A DNA stretch of 64,000 nucleotides from JAWAAW01 sp964353335 (GCA_964353335.1 CAYGVI010000003.1:248001-312000), one strand, 5' to 3'. Counted from the first letter of the stretch, positions 1 to 8,510 are shown. The notes: a model not told the origin generated them from the letters alone. Numbers and translations: made by a program.

Positions 1-155
1 GATTCCTTTCAGGGCTGGCTGACATTTCAGGCGCTTTGACAAACGGAACAGGACTCCTGCTTACAGTGATGATTGTTTACAGGCTTTACGAGGACATCGC
101 AAGGCAGCACCTCATGGACATGAATCCTATGATGCGTAAGTTTATGGGAGGATAA
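1..155 (+). CDS. secY: Protein translocase subunit SecY, 3' end (partial)
   Basis: Only the last 50 codons are present; the gene enters from the left edge in the frame whose first full codon is at 3. The segment ALTNGTGLLLTVMIVYRLYE matches the last transmembrane helix and C-terminal tail of archaeal SecY, the channel of the Sec translocon. The tail ends in MNPMMRKFMGG with TAA at 153-155. The final codons contain GGGAGGA, which would serve as a ribosome-binding site for anything starting just after the stop. The same 12-codon tail, stop included, recurs at 252-287. Identification is firm for the fragment seen; the rest of the gene lies outside. Confidence 0.9.
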   Translation, partial: FLSGLADISGALTNGTGLLLTVMIVYRLYEDIARQHLMDMNPMMRKFMGG

Positions 156-287
156 ATGCAAAGCGAAGCAGTTTATGGAGCGGGATTGAAGCGAAGCGGA
201 AATCCCGCACTAATGCTTTTGATCGAGCTTTTCGCAAAAGCTCGATGCGGCATGAATCCTATGATGAGAAAGTTCATGGGTGGATAA
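120..287 (+). repeat. Duplicated SecY tail flanking a 96-bp two-hairpin insert
   Basis: Bases 120-155 and 252-287 are two copies of a 36-bp sequence encoding MNPMMRKFMGG-stop. They differ at four bases (CGT/AGA, TTT/TTC, GGA/GGT), all synonymous in the SecY frame. Between them, 156-251 holds two strong hairpins: 180-187 with 201-208, and 222-232 with 236-246 around a 3-nt loop. The copies are 132 bp apart, a multiple of three, and the insert has no stop in this frame. It reads as an insertion that kept or re-supplied the gene end. Confidence 0.75.
156..287 (+). CDS. Possible 43-residue peptide ending in the duplicated SecY tail
   Basis: An ATG directly follows the secY stop, behind a good ribosome-binding sequence (GGGAGGA at 146-152). 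The frame stays open through the hairpin insert and ends at the second copy of the SecY tail. The middle part has no recognisable domain. The all-synonymous differences in the repeated tail hint that this copy is, or was, translated. It may equally be a non-functional by-product of the insertion. Confidence 0.3.
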   Translation: MQSEAVYGAGLKRSGNPALMLLIELFAKARCGMNPMMRKFMGG

Positions 288-288
288 A

Positions 289-1062
289 GTGGGCTTTCTC
301 GACTTCCTTAACCCAATTTTTGATTTTCTTTTCGGATGGCTTTTGCCTTTGCCGCCTTTCTGGAGCATTCTCATACTCTCAATAATCATGTCTCTAATCG
401 TCCTTGTCATCACAAAGTACACCACGGACCAGAATTTGATGAAGCGCCTCAAGGATGAGCAAAAGGAATTGCAGAAGGAAATCAAGGAGCTGAAGGACAA
501 TCCTGAGAAGATGATGGCAGTCCAGAAAAAACAGATGGAAAGCTCAATGAAATACATGACCCAGTCTTTCCGCCCGATGATTTTCACTTTTATTCCAATC
601 ATAATCATATTCGGCTGGATTAGCGCGCACTTGGCGTATGAGCCGATTATGCCAGGGCAGGAATTTTCTGTCAAGGTCCAGCTTGAAAAAAACCTCGGGG
701 CAACAATTATCAATGCAACAGCCCCTGACGGAATAACCCTGACAGGCGATGCGAGCAAGGAAGTGACAGACGGAATCGCGATTTTCACATTCAAAGGCAA
801 AGAAGGGAACTATGCGGCGCCAGGAATCACGTTTAATGTGAATGGAAAGGAATACGCAAAGGACGTAATAATAAGCTCAAAGCGCGCCTATGCCAGCCCG
901 ATTAAGGCAGTGAGGGACAAGACAGTCAGGCAGATAGAGACAGTCCAGGATAAGACACAAGTCATCAAAATCGGCTCATTCTCCCTCAGCTGGATATGGA
1001 GCTACATAATATTCTCAATAATTCTCAGCAGCGTCCTAAGAAAGTGGATGAAGGTTTACTGA
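289..1062 (+). CDS. EMC3/DUF106 family membrane insertase (Oxa1/YidC superfamily)
   Basis: This is a 257-residue membrane protein of the archaeal DUF106 family, related to EMC3/TMCO1 and YidC, which helps insert membrane proteins. An N-terminal hydrophobic segment lies at about 20-45, followed by a charged helical region rich in Lys/Glu (about 55-85), a second membrane segment (about 100-120), an extracytoplasmic beta-rich stretch and a final hydrophobic helix at the C-terminus. Archaeal relatives usually sit next to secY, as here, which fits a shared role at the translocon. GTG at 289 is preferred because GGTGGA ends five bases upstream; a GTG at 280 would overlap the repeated SecY tail. Confidence 0.85.
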   Translation: MGFLDFLNPIFDFLFGWLLPLPPFWSILILSIIMSLIVLVITKYTTDQNLMKRLKDEQKELQKEIKELKDNPEKMMAVQKKQMESSMKYMTQSFRPMIFTFIPIIIIFGWISAHLAYEPIMPGQEFSVKVQLEKNLGATIINATAPDGITLTGDASKEVTDGIAIFTFKGKEGNYAAPGITFNVNGKEYAKDVIISSKRAYASPIKAVRDKTVRQIETVQDKTQVIKIGSFSLSWIWSYIIFSIILSSVLRKWMKVY

Positions 1063-1084
1063 GGCTATTATTCTCACCCCGCAG

Positions 1085-1093
1085 CTATATATA
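1085..1093 (+). promoter_or_regulatory. TATA box of HAD hydrolase gene
   Basis: CTATATATA is centred 26 bases before the ATG at 1115, the spacing expected if transcription starts at or beside the start codon, giving a leaderless mRNA. Confidence 0.7.
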
Positions 1094-1114
1094 GACCATT
1101 CTTTTGCTTTTTCT

Positions 1115-1831
1115 ATGGCAATCGAAGCAATTGTAAGCGACGTGGACAACACATTGTTTGACTTCATGACTATGAAGATGGATTCTTCTTATTATGCGAT
1201 TGAAAAGATGATTTCCCGCGGCCTTCCGATTGACATGGTTGAGGCAAAGAGAATGCTTCCAGAAATATTCCGCAATTTCACCTGGGAGGACCCTTTGCTT
1301 TTCTGGCACGTTGCACAGTGGGCTGGCATCAAGGACCAGGTCTCGCTTGAGCGCTATGCGCAGATGGGAAAGGTCGCTTACAGGAAAAAGCAGTCTCAGA
1401 TAATGAAACCTTACGAAGGTGTTGCTGAAACCCTCGGAGCACTGAAGGAAAAGGAAATCCAGCTGGCAATTCTTTCCGATGCTCCCAGGCTGAAGGTCTT
1501 TGACAGGCTTTGCGAGCTTGAGCTTGACCCTTATTTTGAGAACCGCGTTGTTGGAAATGAGAATGACGACAAGACAAAAAAGCCTTCGCCAGAGGCATTC
1601 CAGAATGTCCTTGGTGTTTTGGGCCGCGCTTCACCAGCCAATGTGCTTATGGTAGGCGACCACCCAATAAGGGATATTGTTGGAGCCAAGAATTACGGCT
1701 TCATAACCGCCTGGGCAAAGTATGGCTATCACGCTCAAAAGGATGAAGACAAGAACTCAATCAAAACCCGCGCAGACTACGTCCTTGAGCAGTTTTCTGA
1801 CTTGCAAAGGATTGTTAATGAAAATGCCTGA
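1115..1831 (+). CDS. HAD-superfamily hydrolase
   Basis: This 238-residue protein belongs to the haloacid dehalogenase superfamily, probably a phosphatase acting on a small phosphorylated compound. Motif I is DVDNT at residues 9-13 with both catalytic aspartates. Motif II is the Ser in ILSDAPR, motif III the Lys in the TKKPSPEAF segment, and motif IV is VGDHPIRDI near residue 188. An alpha-helical cap lies between motifs I and II. The substrate cannot be told from sequence. It is a single gene with its own promoter, directly upstream of tbp. Confidence 0.85.
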   Translation: MAIEAIVSDVDNTLFDFMTMKMDSSYYAIEKMISRGLPIDMVEAKRMLPEIFRNFTWEDPLLFWHVAQWAGIKDQVSLERYAQMGKVAYRKKQSQIMKPYEGVAETLGALKEKEIQLAILSDAPRLKVFDRLCELELDPYFENRVVGNENDDKTKKPSPEAFQNVLGVLGRASPANVLMVGDHPIRDIVGAKNYGFITAWAKYGYHAQKDEDKNSIKTRADYVLEQFSDLQRIVNENA

Positions 1832-1894
1832 TTCAAGAGTTCCACAGGAAATGGTGGGGGTATATTCACGGTATCTTCTATATTTAAACACAAA

Positions 1895-1908
1895 AGTATT
1901 TAAATACT
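1895..1908 (+). promoter_or_regulatory. Palindromic TATA box of tbp
   Basis: AGTATTTAAATACT is a perfect 14-bp palindrome containing a TATA box. It sits about 60 bases before the tbp start, which leaves a short leader with a GGGGGTG ribosome-binding site at 1945-1951. A second TATA-like stretch lies at 1879-1890. The palindrome would let TBP bind in either direction at its own promoter. Confidence 0.6.
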
Positions 1909-1959
1909 CCCCCTTTTAAACTATAAAAACAGTTCACCTGAAATGGGGGTGTGAACATT

Positions 1960-2550
1960 ATGGTAAAAAAGTCAGCAAAGAAGGCAAAATCAGCTGCTCC
2001 AAAGGCAGGACAGCGCGAAATAAAGGTTGTTAACATCGTCGTTAGCGCAAACCTCGGGCACGAAATTCCGCTCGAAAAGATGGCTGCAACTCTCAGCAAT
2101 ACTGAATATAATCCTGAGCAGTTTCCAGGCCTGGTTATCCGCATCAAGGAGCCAAAGACATCTGCCCTCATATTCTCGTCAGGAAAGATTGTCTGCACAG
2201 GCGCCAGGAGCATGGACAAGGTGCACGAAAGCATCAGGAAAATCATAAAGTCCTTGGAAAAAATCAATGTTAAAATCAAGATTGAGCCCCAGGTCAACAT
2301 CCAGAACATCGTCGCTGCAGGGAGCGTCGGAATGGATTTGAACCTGAATGTGCTCGCAATGAAGCTTGAGAACACAGAATACGAGCCGGAACAGTTTCCG
2401 GGGCTTGTTTACAAGCTGCCTGACCTGAAGGCGACATTCCTGCTTTTCAGCAACGGAAAGGTCGTCTGCACAGGCACAAAGAGCGAGGAAGAGGTCAATA
2501 AGGCCTTGGACAAGCTCATTGAGAACCTTAAGAAGGTAAAGGGCAAGTAA
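1960..2550 (+). CDS. tbp: TATA-box-binding protein
   Basis: This is archaeal TBP, the general transcription factor that bends promoter DNA and recruits TFB and RNA polymerase. The two saddle repeats are clear: FPGLVIRIKEPKTSALIFSS with GKIVCTGARS in the first, and FPGLVYKLPDLKATFLLFSN with GKVVCTGTKS in the second. A short Lys/Ala-rich extension (about 20 residues) precedes the first repeat and is longer than in many archaeal TBPs. ATG 1960 is chosen because the GGGGGTG sequence sits about eight bases upstream; an in-frame GTG at 1951 is the alternative. Confidence 0.97.
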   Translation: MVKKSAKKAKSAAPKAGQREIKVVNIVVSANLGHEIPLEKMAATLSNTEYNPEQFPGLVIRIKEPKTSALIFSSGKIVCTGARSMDKVHESIRKIIKSLEKINVKIKIEPQVNIQNIVAAGSVGMDLNLNVLAMKLENTEYEPEQFPGLVYKLPDLKATFLLFSNGKVVCTGTKSEEEVNKALDKLIENLKKVKGK

Positions 2551-2578
2551 GCACTGCCCACTGGTCAAGCTCACGCAT

Positions 2579-2588
2579 AGTATAAAAG
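2579..2588 (+). promoter_or_regulatory. TATA box of mcm
   Basis: AGTATAAAAG lies about 29 bases before the ATG at 2613 and supports that start, or the next ATG at 2637, for a very short or absent leader. Confidence 0.6.
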
Positions 2589-2612
2589 ATGGGGGTGGAT
2601 GAATGAGGGAGT

Positions 2613-4688
2613 ATGCTCTCTCATTCGTATTCAGATATGGCTGAAACAGCAGTAGCCAAGCAGATTGACGCGACCGAGCTGATACAGAAATTGCATGATT
2701 TCTTTCAGCAGAGCTACTACGCAGACCTGGTTGAACAGTCAAGAAAAGGCAATAAGTGGCTTGTTGTTGAGTTCACTGCGCTCAGCAAGTTTGACCCTGA
2801 CATTGCTGACGCGCTTCTTGAAATTCCTGAAGAGGTCCTGAAGGCTGCAGAGCTTGCAATAGAGCAGTTTGATGTCCCAGGAGGCCAGCAGGCAGTCAAG
2901 GGCTTTACTGTGCGCTTCATCCACCTGCCTGAATCAAGCGCCATAATGATTAGGAATGTGCGTTCTATCCACCTTAACAAGTTCCACGCGGTAGAAGGAA
3001 TCGTCAGGCAGAAATCAGACGTCCGCCCGCAAGTCACAGAGGCGCGATTTGAGTGCCCAAGCTGCGGAAACACAATATCCATGCTCCAATTGGACACCAA
3101 GTTTTTGGAGCCGTCAAGGTGCAGCTGCGGCAGAAAAGGAAAGTTCAGGCTTTTGAGCAAGCTGCTTGTGGACGCGCAAAGCCTTGTCCTTGAGGAGGTT
3201 CCTGAACAGCTTGACGGCGGTGAGCAGCCAAAACGCCTCAAGATATTCCTGAAGAACGACCTTGTCAGCACATTGAGCGAGAAAAAGACAAACCCTGGCG
3301 CGCGCATAATCCTGACCGGCAGAATAAAGGAAGTCCCAATCATCACGCGCTCTGGCGCGCAAAGCACTGTCTTTGACCTCCTTTTTGAGGCAAACTCTAC
3401 TGTCGGCGTGCAGGAGGAGTTCAGTGACATTAACATTTCTCCTGAAGAAGAGCAGAAAATCAAGGAGCTCTCCCAGGATCCTGCCATCATCAGGAAGCTT
3501 GTCAACTCTATTGCTCCGAGCATTTACGGCCACGACCAGGTTAAGGAGGCATTGCTTTTGCAATTGTTTGGCGGAGTCAGGAAAAAGCACGATGACGGCG
3601 TTGTCAGGAGGGGTGACATCCACGTTTTGCTCGTCGGAGACCCTGGTGCGGCAAAATCCCAGATGCTCAAAAGGATGTCAATTGTCGCTCCAAAGGCAAG
3701 GTATGTGACAGGAAAGGGCGCTTCAGGCGCGGGTTTGTCAGCAACTGTTGTCAAGGACGAGTTTTTGCAGGGATGGAGCCTTGAGGCAGGCGCTTTGGTG
3801 CTCGCGAACAAGGGCCACTGCATGATTGACGAGCTTGACAAGATGGCAAAAGAAGACGGCTGGGCAATGCACGAAGCCCTTGAACAGCAAACCGTCACGA
3901 TTTCAAAGGCAAACATCCAGGCAACACTGCGCTGCGAGACAACTGTGCTCGCCGCTGCAAACCCAAAGTTTGGAAGGTTTGACCCTTATGAGACCGTTGC
4001 CAACCAGATTGACCTGGCTCCAACATTGATTAACCGTTTTGACCTGATTTTCCCGATTAAGGACATTCCTGACGCGAAAAAAGACGAGAAACTCGCGTCA
4101 TTCATGCTTGAACTTCACCAGAACAACATTGAAACTCCGCCTCTCACAACTGAATTTTTGAGAAAATACATTGCTTATGCCCGCAAGAATATTGTTCCAA
4201 AGCTCACTGACGGCGCGATTGAAGAGTTAAAGGAATATTTCATCAAGATGCGCGCCTCCGCAGGAACAGGGGCAAGCGCAAGGGTGGTTCCAATTTCTGC
4301 CAGGCAGCTTGAAGGGCTTGTGCGCCTGAGCGAGGCATCTGCAAAGCTCCACCTGCGCGACAAAGTGCTTAAAAAAGACGCGAAAAAGGCAGTTGAGCTG
4401 CTTGACTACTGCCTCAGGCAGGTTGCAATGGACGAGGAAACCGGCCAGATTGACATTGACAGGATTGCGACTTCTATGCCTGCCTCGCAGAGGAACAAGA
4501 TTATAACTGTCAAGGAGGCCATTGCAGATCTTGAGAACAAGGTTGGAAAGGTCATCCCCATAGAGGACATTGTCAAGGAAGCGCAGTCAAAGGGACTTAA
4601 TGAGTCTGAAATCGAGGACATCATCCAAAAGCTCAAGAAGTCCGGCGACATCTTCGAGCCAAGGCACGGCTTCATCAGCAGGATCTAA
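2613..4688 (+). CDS. mcm: Replicative DNA helicase MCM
   Basis: This 691-residue protein is the archaeal minichromosome maintenance helicase, which unwinds DNA at the replication fork as a hexamer. The N-terminal domain carries a zinc-binding module (CPSC, then CSCG, at about 147-172). The AAA+ core has Walker A GDPGAAKS near 345, Walker B MIDELDKM near 405 and the NRFDLIF arginine-finger region. A C-terminal winged helix ends the protein. There is no intein: the length is normal. Another in-frame ATG at 2637 (MAETAVAKQ) may be the true start. The origin and PolD genes lie about 7 kb downstream. Confidence 0.97.
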   Translation: MLSHSYSDMAETAVAKQIDATELIQKLHDFFQQSYYADLVEQSRKGNKWLVVEFTALSKFDPDIADALLEIPEEVLKAAELAIEQFDVPGGQQAVKGFTVRFIHLPESSAIMIRNVRSIHLNKFHAVEGIVRQKSDVRPQVTEARFECPSCGNTISMLQLDTKFLEPSRCSCGRKGKFRLLSKLLVDAQSLVLEEVPEQLDGGEQPKRLKIFLKNDLVSTLSEKKTNPGARIILTGRIKEVPIITRSGAQSTVFDLLFEANSTVGVQEEFSDINISPEEEQKIKELSQDPAIIRKLVNSIAPSIYGHDQVKEALLLQLFGGVRKKHDDGVVRRGDIHVLLVGDPGAAKSQMLKRMSIVAPKARYVTGKGASGAGLSATVVKDEFLQGWSLEAGALVLANKGHCMIDELDKMAKEDGWAMHEALEQQTVTISKANIQATLRCETTVLAAANPKFGRFDPYETVANQIDLAPTLINRFDLIFPIKDIPDAKKDEKLASFMLELHQNNIETPPLTTEFLRKYIAYARKNIVPKLTDGAIEELKEYFIKMRASAGTGASARVVPISARQLEGLVRLSEASAKLHLRDKVLKKDAKKAVELLDYCLRQVAMDEETGQIDIDRIATSMPASQRNKIITVKEAIADLENKVGKVIPIEDIVKEAQSKGLNESEIEDIIQKLKKSGDIFEPRHGFISRI

Positions 4689-4716
4689 GCCCTTGCAGAA
4701 GGCAGGGGTTTTGCTT
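4684..4716 (+). terminator. Hairpin and T-run after mcm
   Basis: An imperfect stem (CCCTTGC pairing with GCAGGGG around an AGAAG loop, 4690-4708) is followed by TTTT. It lies in the 26-bp gap between the convergent mcm and the gene ending at 4715, so it probably ends transcription. Confidence 0.45.
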
Positions 4717-5113
4717 AGTGACTGCGTGCGTATTCTGGGGTTCCAATGATTTGACTTGGATCTGGGACGCTGTACACTCCTACATACAGCTGCATCAATC
4801 GCCAATTTTCAGCATCTTCTCTAAGGCTGCGTGCTTTTGCAGGTGTTAATTCTGTAATATATGCGGGTCTTTTTGGCTTGTATGCCACAATTGCGCCGTC
4901 TTTTTTAACCCGAATCCAGGGGAGAGGTGACTGGTCTTCTCCTGTGCTCTTTGATTCGTAAAGTCTGCCGTCAGCAGTAGTCTTTACCAGAGTAAATTCG
5001 TAATGGTTAGTAATATCTTCTAAACTTTCTGGGCACACCCTAAGGACCACACCATTCTGCTTCTTGTTTGATTTTAGCGAAAAAAACCTAGGTGCACATT
5101 TTCTAGTAGTCAT
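4715..5113 (-). CDS. Conserved-looking hypothetical protein
   Basis: I do not recognise this 132-residue basic protein. It has no signal peptide or membrane segment. A motif of small beta strands and turns is likely in the first two thirds (for example LPWIRVKKDGAIVAYKPKRP), followed by a helical, Arg-rich region. ATG 5113 is preferred over the upstream GTG 5128 because GGTGGGGGA lies five bases before it. It is convergent with mcm and begins the three-gene stretch of orphans at 4.7-6.6 kb. Confidence 0.6.
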   Translation of the reverse strand: MTTRKCAPRFFSLKSNKKQNGVVLRVCPESLEDITNHYEFTLVKTTADGRLYESKSTGEDQSPLPWIRVKKDGAIVAYKPKRPAYITELTPAKARSLREDAENWRLMQLYVGVYSVPDPSQIIGTPEYARSH

Positions 5114-5271
5114 TTTATCCCCCACCACCTCTCAAGCGTAAGAAGACGCCATTGTTTAAATAGGTTGTGAAACCCTTCACTTTTTCAAGCGGTTTATACA
5201 AATAGTTCTGTCAATAAGCAAACCGTGCTTCTTCCTCAATTTTATAAAGACCTTGATAATTATTCAAATCC

Positions 5272-5886
5272 ATGGCGGGAATCCGATACCAAATAAGCCA
5301 AAATGCGCTAAGGCGGGTTATTGATGCCGGCGCTAAATACGTGCGCTGGACTGGGTTTGTCCCTGTTTCTCCTGAATTCAAGCAGAAAATTGAGGATGCC
5401 GAAAAGATTACTGACGCGGCAATACAGCAGATAGATAATCTTGAAAGGCGAATGGAAAAAATAGCTGATAGAGCCAACAAAAGATTCGTTCGGCAGGCTA
5501 CAAGGTTGTTAAAGCAAAGCACAGGGGTCCCTGCCCGGGTCTTTGAAGAATTTATGAACTGGCCAAAAGTGTATTTTAAATTTGAACCTGGAAGTCAAAA
5601 TTACAAGTTTAATACAGAATTGCGGAATTCGAGTGAAATAAAGCTTGAACCATCAATATTGCATATTGGAAGCATAAAAAACCTTGTTCATTGCCCACGG
5701 CTGGAAGCAAGGCAATATGCAAGTCGCAAAGGCAAACATTATGACGTGAAGATTCTTGATGCTTTGAAAAACACCCAGGGATTTGCAGTAACTCTTTACA
5801 CGCCCGCACCCAAATTCTCAAGGAATTACCAAATGCTGAAACAATTTGCCGCGCTTGAGCAATTGATAATGCAATCAGCGAAATAG
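5272..5886 (+). CDS. Hypothetical protein with helical middle
   Basis: This is a 204-residue soluble protein of no recognised family. The region around residues 35-85 is rich in charged residues with heptad-like spacing (KIEDAEKITDAAIQQIDNLE) and probably forms a coiled coil. The C-terminal half is mixed alpha/beta. A TATA-like TTTTATAAAG about 30 bases before the ATG supports a near-leaderless transcript. Two neighbouring orphans flank it, and no function can be inferred. Confidence 0.55.
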   Translation: MAGIRYQISQNALRRVIDAGAKYVRWTGFVPVSPEFKQKIEDAEKITDAAIQQIDNLERRMEKIADRANKRFVRQATRLLKQSTGVPARVFEEFMNWPKVYFKFEPGSQNYKFNTELRNSSEIKLEPSILHIGSIKNLVHCPRLEARQYASRKGKHYDVKILDALKNTQGFAVTLYTPAPKFSRNYQMLKQFAALEQLIMQSAK

Positions 5887-5934
5887 AATCAAGCTGCTTT
5901 CTACTCAGTCGGTGTTGCATTTCCCGCTGCAAAT

Positions 5935-5943
5935 CGTTATAAG
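5935..5943 (+). promoter_or_regulatory. TATA box deciding the start of the next gene
   Basis: CGTTATAAG is centred 26 bases before ATG 5966. It would lie inside the coding region if the upstream ATG at 5912 were used, so it argues for 5966. Confidence 0.5.
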
Positions 5944-5965
5944 CAGGCAAATTCTTCCTTTGCTT

Positions 5966-6610
5966 ATGCTCTATGCGCTCAATGATCAGTTGCACCGCGA
6001 ACACTGGTGGGAGCCGTATTCCTGGGACAGGCACGGCATTGGAATGTCTGTTATTTACGATAAGGACTGGGCTCAAACAAATGGTTTGAAAGACAAAACA
6101 ATCTCCAGCGCCAAAATATTCGGTATTGAGGCAAAAAATACCTTCCTGCCTTTGCATGCAAGCATACAACTTGAAGACATGAGAATAGAGCTTGACCGCG
6201 CATACCACAGTATCGGAAGCGTGCAAACTCTTTATGATCCAAAGACTAGAAAGAAAATCGGAGAGGAAAGCGGTTTTGGTTATATAAGCATTTACCGCAC
6301 AGAATTACCTGGCTCTATATTCAAAATTGATGATTCTTTCCCAATAAAGGGCGCCCAGCCTCTTGAAAAAACCATTGAACGCCTCGCAGGGCAGAAGCTT
6401 GCAAAGTTAAATGTAAAAGGCAATAATACAATGGCAGTGGGGCTGCTGCCAACAACAGTATTGCTGGAAGCCAGCAACCACTACGCCCTTATTTTTCATC
6501 TTGCCCAGCTGGGAAATGAGGAAATCAGGCAGGTATTTGGAAAAGGCAGCGGTTTGGACAGGGAACTTTACTCATTGGTTGTCAGGGGTGTAACAATAAA
6601 GAAAGAATGA
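5966..6610 (+). CDS. Hypothetical protein
   Basis: This 214-residue protein shows no signal peptide and no motif I recognise. It begins MLYALNDQLHREHWWEPYSW and is predicted mostly beta with acidic patches. The start is placed at 5966 from the TATA spacing; an in-frame ATG at 5912 would add 18 hydrophobic residues that could mimic a signal sequence, so localisation depends on that choice. It is convergent with the next gene, which ends three bases away. Confidence 0.55.
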   Translation: MLYALNDQLHREHWWEPYSWDRHGIGMSVIYDKDWAQTNGLKDKTISSAKIFGIEAKNTFLPLHASIQLEDMRIELDRAYHSIGSVQTLYDPKTRKKIGEESGFGYISIYRTELPGSIFKIDDSFPIKGAQPLEKTIERLAGQKLAKLNVKGNNTMAVGLLPTTVLLEASNHYALIFHLAQLGNEEIRQVFGKGSGLDRELYSLVVRGVTIKKE

Positions 6611-6612
6611 GT

Positions 6613-7779
6613 TTATCCAGCAGGTATCTCTGCTGACTCGCTTGCCTGTTTTATCTCCTGGTCAATCTCTTCCTGTGTTGTCGGGAATGATGAGAACCTT
6701 GCAAGGCTTTGACAGCTTGTTATGAAATAGCCGTTATTTAGCTGGTCGCAGACTGTGTAATCGCCGCTAAACGCGAATTCCATCAAACAGTTGTCGCGCG
6801 CCCTCAAATCCTGTATGTTAAGGCACAATGCGCTCTTCTTGCTTGCATTTGCTATTGCTGCAAAGCAAGGGTCTGCAGCCTCGGGGATTATGAGCCCGCT
6901 GCAAAGCATTGCTGCTTTTTCAGGGTCGCTCATTGCCCTATTAATCGCTTCCTGCTTTACAGCCTCTTTGTCCTGCACTGCTCCGCAGTCCGCAGGGCAG
7001 AGCAGCTTGTTTTCCCCTTCTTCGCATTCGCCATTGCCGCAGAAGTTTTTCTTCATCACGTGCACACAGGCGCCGCGCACGCAGCTGTCATCTGTCGCAG
7101 GGTTAAGGTCATCACAGCTTGGCGGGCATTCTGGTGTTTCCTCTTCTGTTGGCGCCTCAATTGGCTTCAGCTCCTCTGTCGGAGCCTGCGGTACTTCCTC
7201 AACCACAGGCTGCTGGACTGTGAATGATGCGCTTTGTATCCTTGACAGGCTCTCGTATTTTGCAGTGAGCCTGACTTCATAATCTCCTGGAGAAATTGCT
7301 TCCGGAAGCGGGATGTTTTGCGTGTTAATTGCGTTAAGCCCAAGGTCAATGCTGTCACTTCTGCTTGTAATTGTCTTGCGCGTGAACTTTTCCACAACAA
7401 CATAAGAGAGCTCAACAGGGACTGTGCGCTTTTGCGCTGATGAAAGCGTTGCTGTAACTGAAAGGTCTCCTCCTGGATTCAACTCTGTCTGTCCAATGCG
7501 CAATGAGAGCTGGATGTCCTTGGCAGCTGGCGTAAACAGGATAAATCCTGCGAACACAAGAAGGGCTATTGCGAGTATTCCGACGAGCGCGATTGCCAGG
7601 TTTCTTCCGCTTATCTCAATCCTGCGGGATGGCTGTGCTGCCATGCGCAGTGCAAAGTCAATGTCCTGCGGGTTGTAGCCTGCCTGCAACAGCGCTGTGC
7701 GTATTGCCATTGGCTGATAGCCGTGCTGCAGCTGCGCCCGGACATATTCATTAAGGCTTGAGTTCACCATCTTTTTCAC
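6613..7779 (-). CDS. Membrane-anchored Cys-rich surface protein
   Basis: This 388-residue protein has a short cytosolic helical head (about 8-45, with the pattern GYQPMAIRTALLQAGYNPQDI that looks like a small UBA-like or helical bundle), one membrane helix (about 60-82) and an external part. Outside are an Ig-like beta region (about 85-190), a Pro/Glu linker and a Cys-rich C-terminal half with about a dozen cysteines, probably disulfide-bonded. The layout suggests a type II membrane protein of the envelope. The function is unknown. Start ATG 7779; MVNSSL at 7770 is also possible. Confidence 0.65.
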   Translation of the reverse strand: MKKMVNSSLNEYVRAQLQHGYQPMAIRTALLQAGYNPQDIDFALRMAAQPSRRIEISGRNLAIALVGILAIALLVFAGFILFTPAAKDIQLSLRIGQTELNPGGDLSVTATLSSAQKRTVPVELSYVVVEKFTRKTITSRSDSIDLGLNAINTQNIPLPEAISPGDYEVRLTAKYESLSRIQSASFTVQQPVVEEVPQAPTEELKPIEAPTEEETPECPPSCDDLNPATDDSCVRGACVHVMKKNFCGNGECEEGENKLLCPADCGAVQDKEAVKQEAINRAMSDPEKAAMLCSGLIIPEAADPCFAAIANASKKSALCLNIQDLRARDNCLMEFAFSGDYTVCDQLNNGYFITSCQSLARFSSFPTTQEEIDQEIKQASESAEIPAG

Positions 7780-7861
7780 ACCAAACTTGCGAGTGAGACT
7801 ATATAAACTTTGCCGGATACAAATCTATTTAAAATGCAGCCATAAAGTGTGTGCGGGGGAT

Positions 7862-8509
7862 ATGGCTGAAGAACAACAGAAGCGCCAGGTTGCGCGGAAG
7901 CTGTGGATAAGGGACATTCTTGCAGGCACCTATATCAAGGAAGAGGGCTTCAAGCCAAACCATATTATCCTGAAAGACAATTCTGCTGCTGCAAGAGTCA
8001 ACCTGCTTGGCGTGGCTGTCTCTGCAAGCTCAGAGGGCCTGCCCACAATCGTGGTTGATGACGGCTCTGGCAGGATAAGTGTCAGGGCTTTTGAGCCAAG
8101 CCAGCAGATGGCTGCTGTCCAGATTGGCGATGTTGTGCTTGTAATCGGCAGGCCAAGGCAGTTTGGCGCTGAAATGTATGTCCTTCCTGAAATTGTCCGC
8201 AAAGTTCCTGACCTTGGCTGGATTGAAGTGCGCAAGCTTGAGCTTTCTGCCGCTCCTCCAATAGAAGGCACTGCAGCCCCTATTCAGCCGGCTCCAAATT
8301 CTGTGACAGAAGAGGCTGTTGATGACTCATTTGGGCTGAGCGAGACAGTGATGAATGCAATACGCTCGCTTGACACAGGCGCAGGGGCAGATGTTGATGC
8401 TGTTATCGAGCAGGTGGGCGCAAGCAATGCGGAAAAGGCAATCCAGTTCCTCCTTCAGAGCGGGGATGTTTTTGAAGTGAGCCCTGGAAAGCTGAAAGTT
8501 CTTGAGTAA
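7862..8509 (+). CDS. RPA-like single-stranded DNA-binding protein
   Basis: The 215-residue protein resembles the archaeal RPA32/RPA41-type subunit. It has an N-terminal OB-fold region (about 20-125, with VSASSEGLPTIVVDDGSGRI and VLVIGRPRQF typical of OB strands), a Pro/Ala linker and a C-terminal winged helix (about 150-215). It would coat single-stranded DNA in replication and repair. The start MAEEQQKR follows GGGGGAT, and a TATA-like CTATTTAAAA lies about 35 bases upstream. The reading frame is open further upstream, but those residues cover the promoter. Confidence 0.8.
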   Translation: MAEEQQKRQVARKLWIRDILAGTYIKEEGFKPNHIILKDNSAAARVNLLGVAVSASSEGLPTIVVDDGSGRISVRAFEPSQQMAAVQIGDVVLVIGRPRQFGAEMYVLPEIVRKVPDLGWIEVRKLELSAAPPIEGTAAPIQPAPNSVTEEAVDDSFGLSETVMNAIRSLDTGAGADVDAVIEQVGASNAEKAIQFLLQSGDVFEVSPGKLKVLE

Positions 8510-8510
8510 T

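Noticed and set aside
210..800. Minus-strand frame of 196 codons over the EMC3-like gene
   Set aside because: No start signals, and the composition reflects the complement of a membrane-protein gene.
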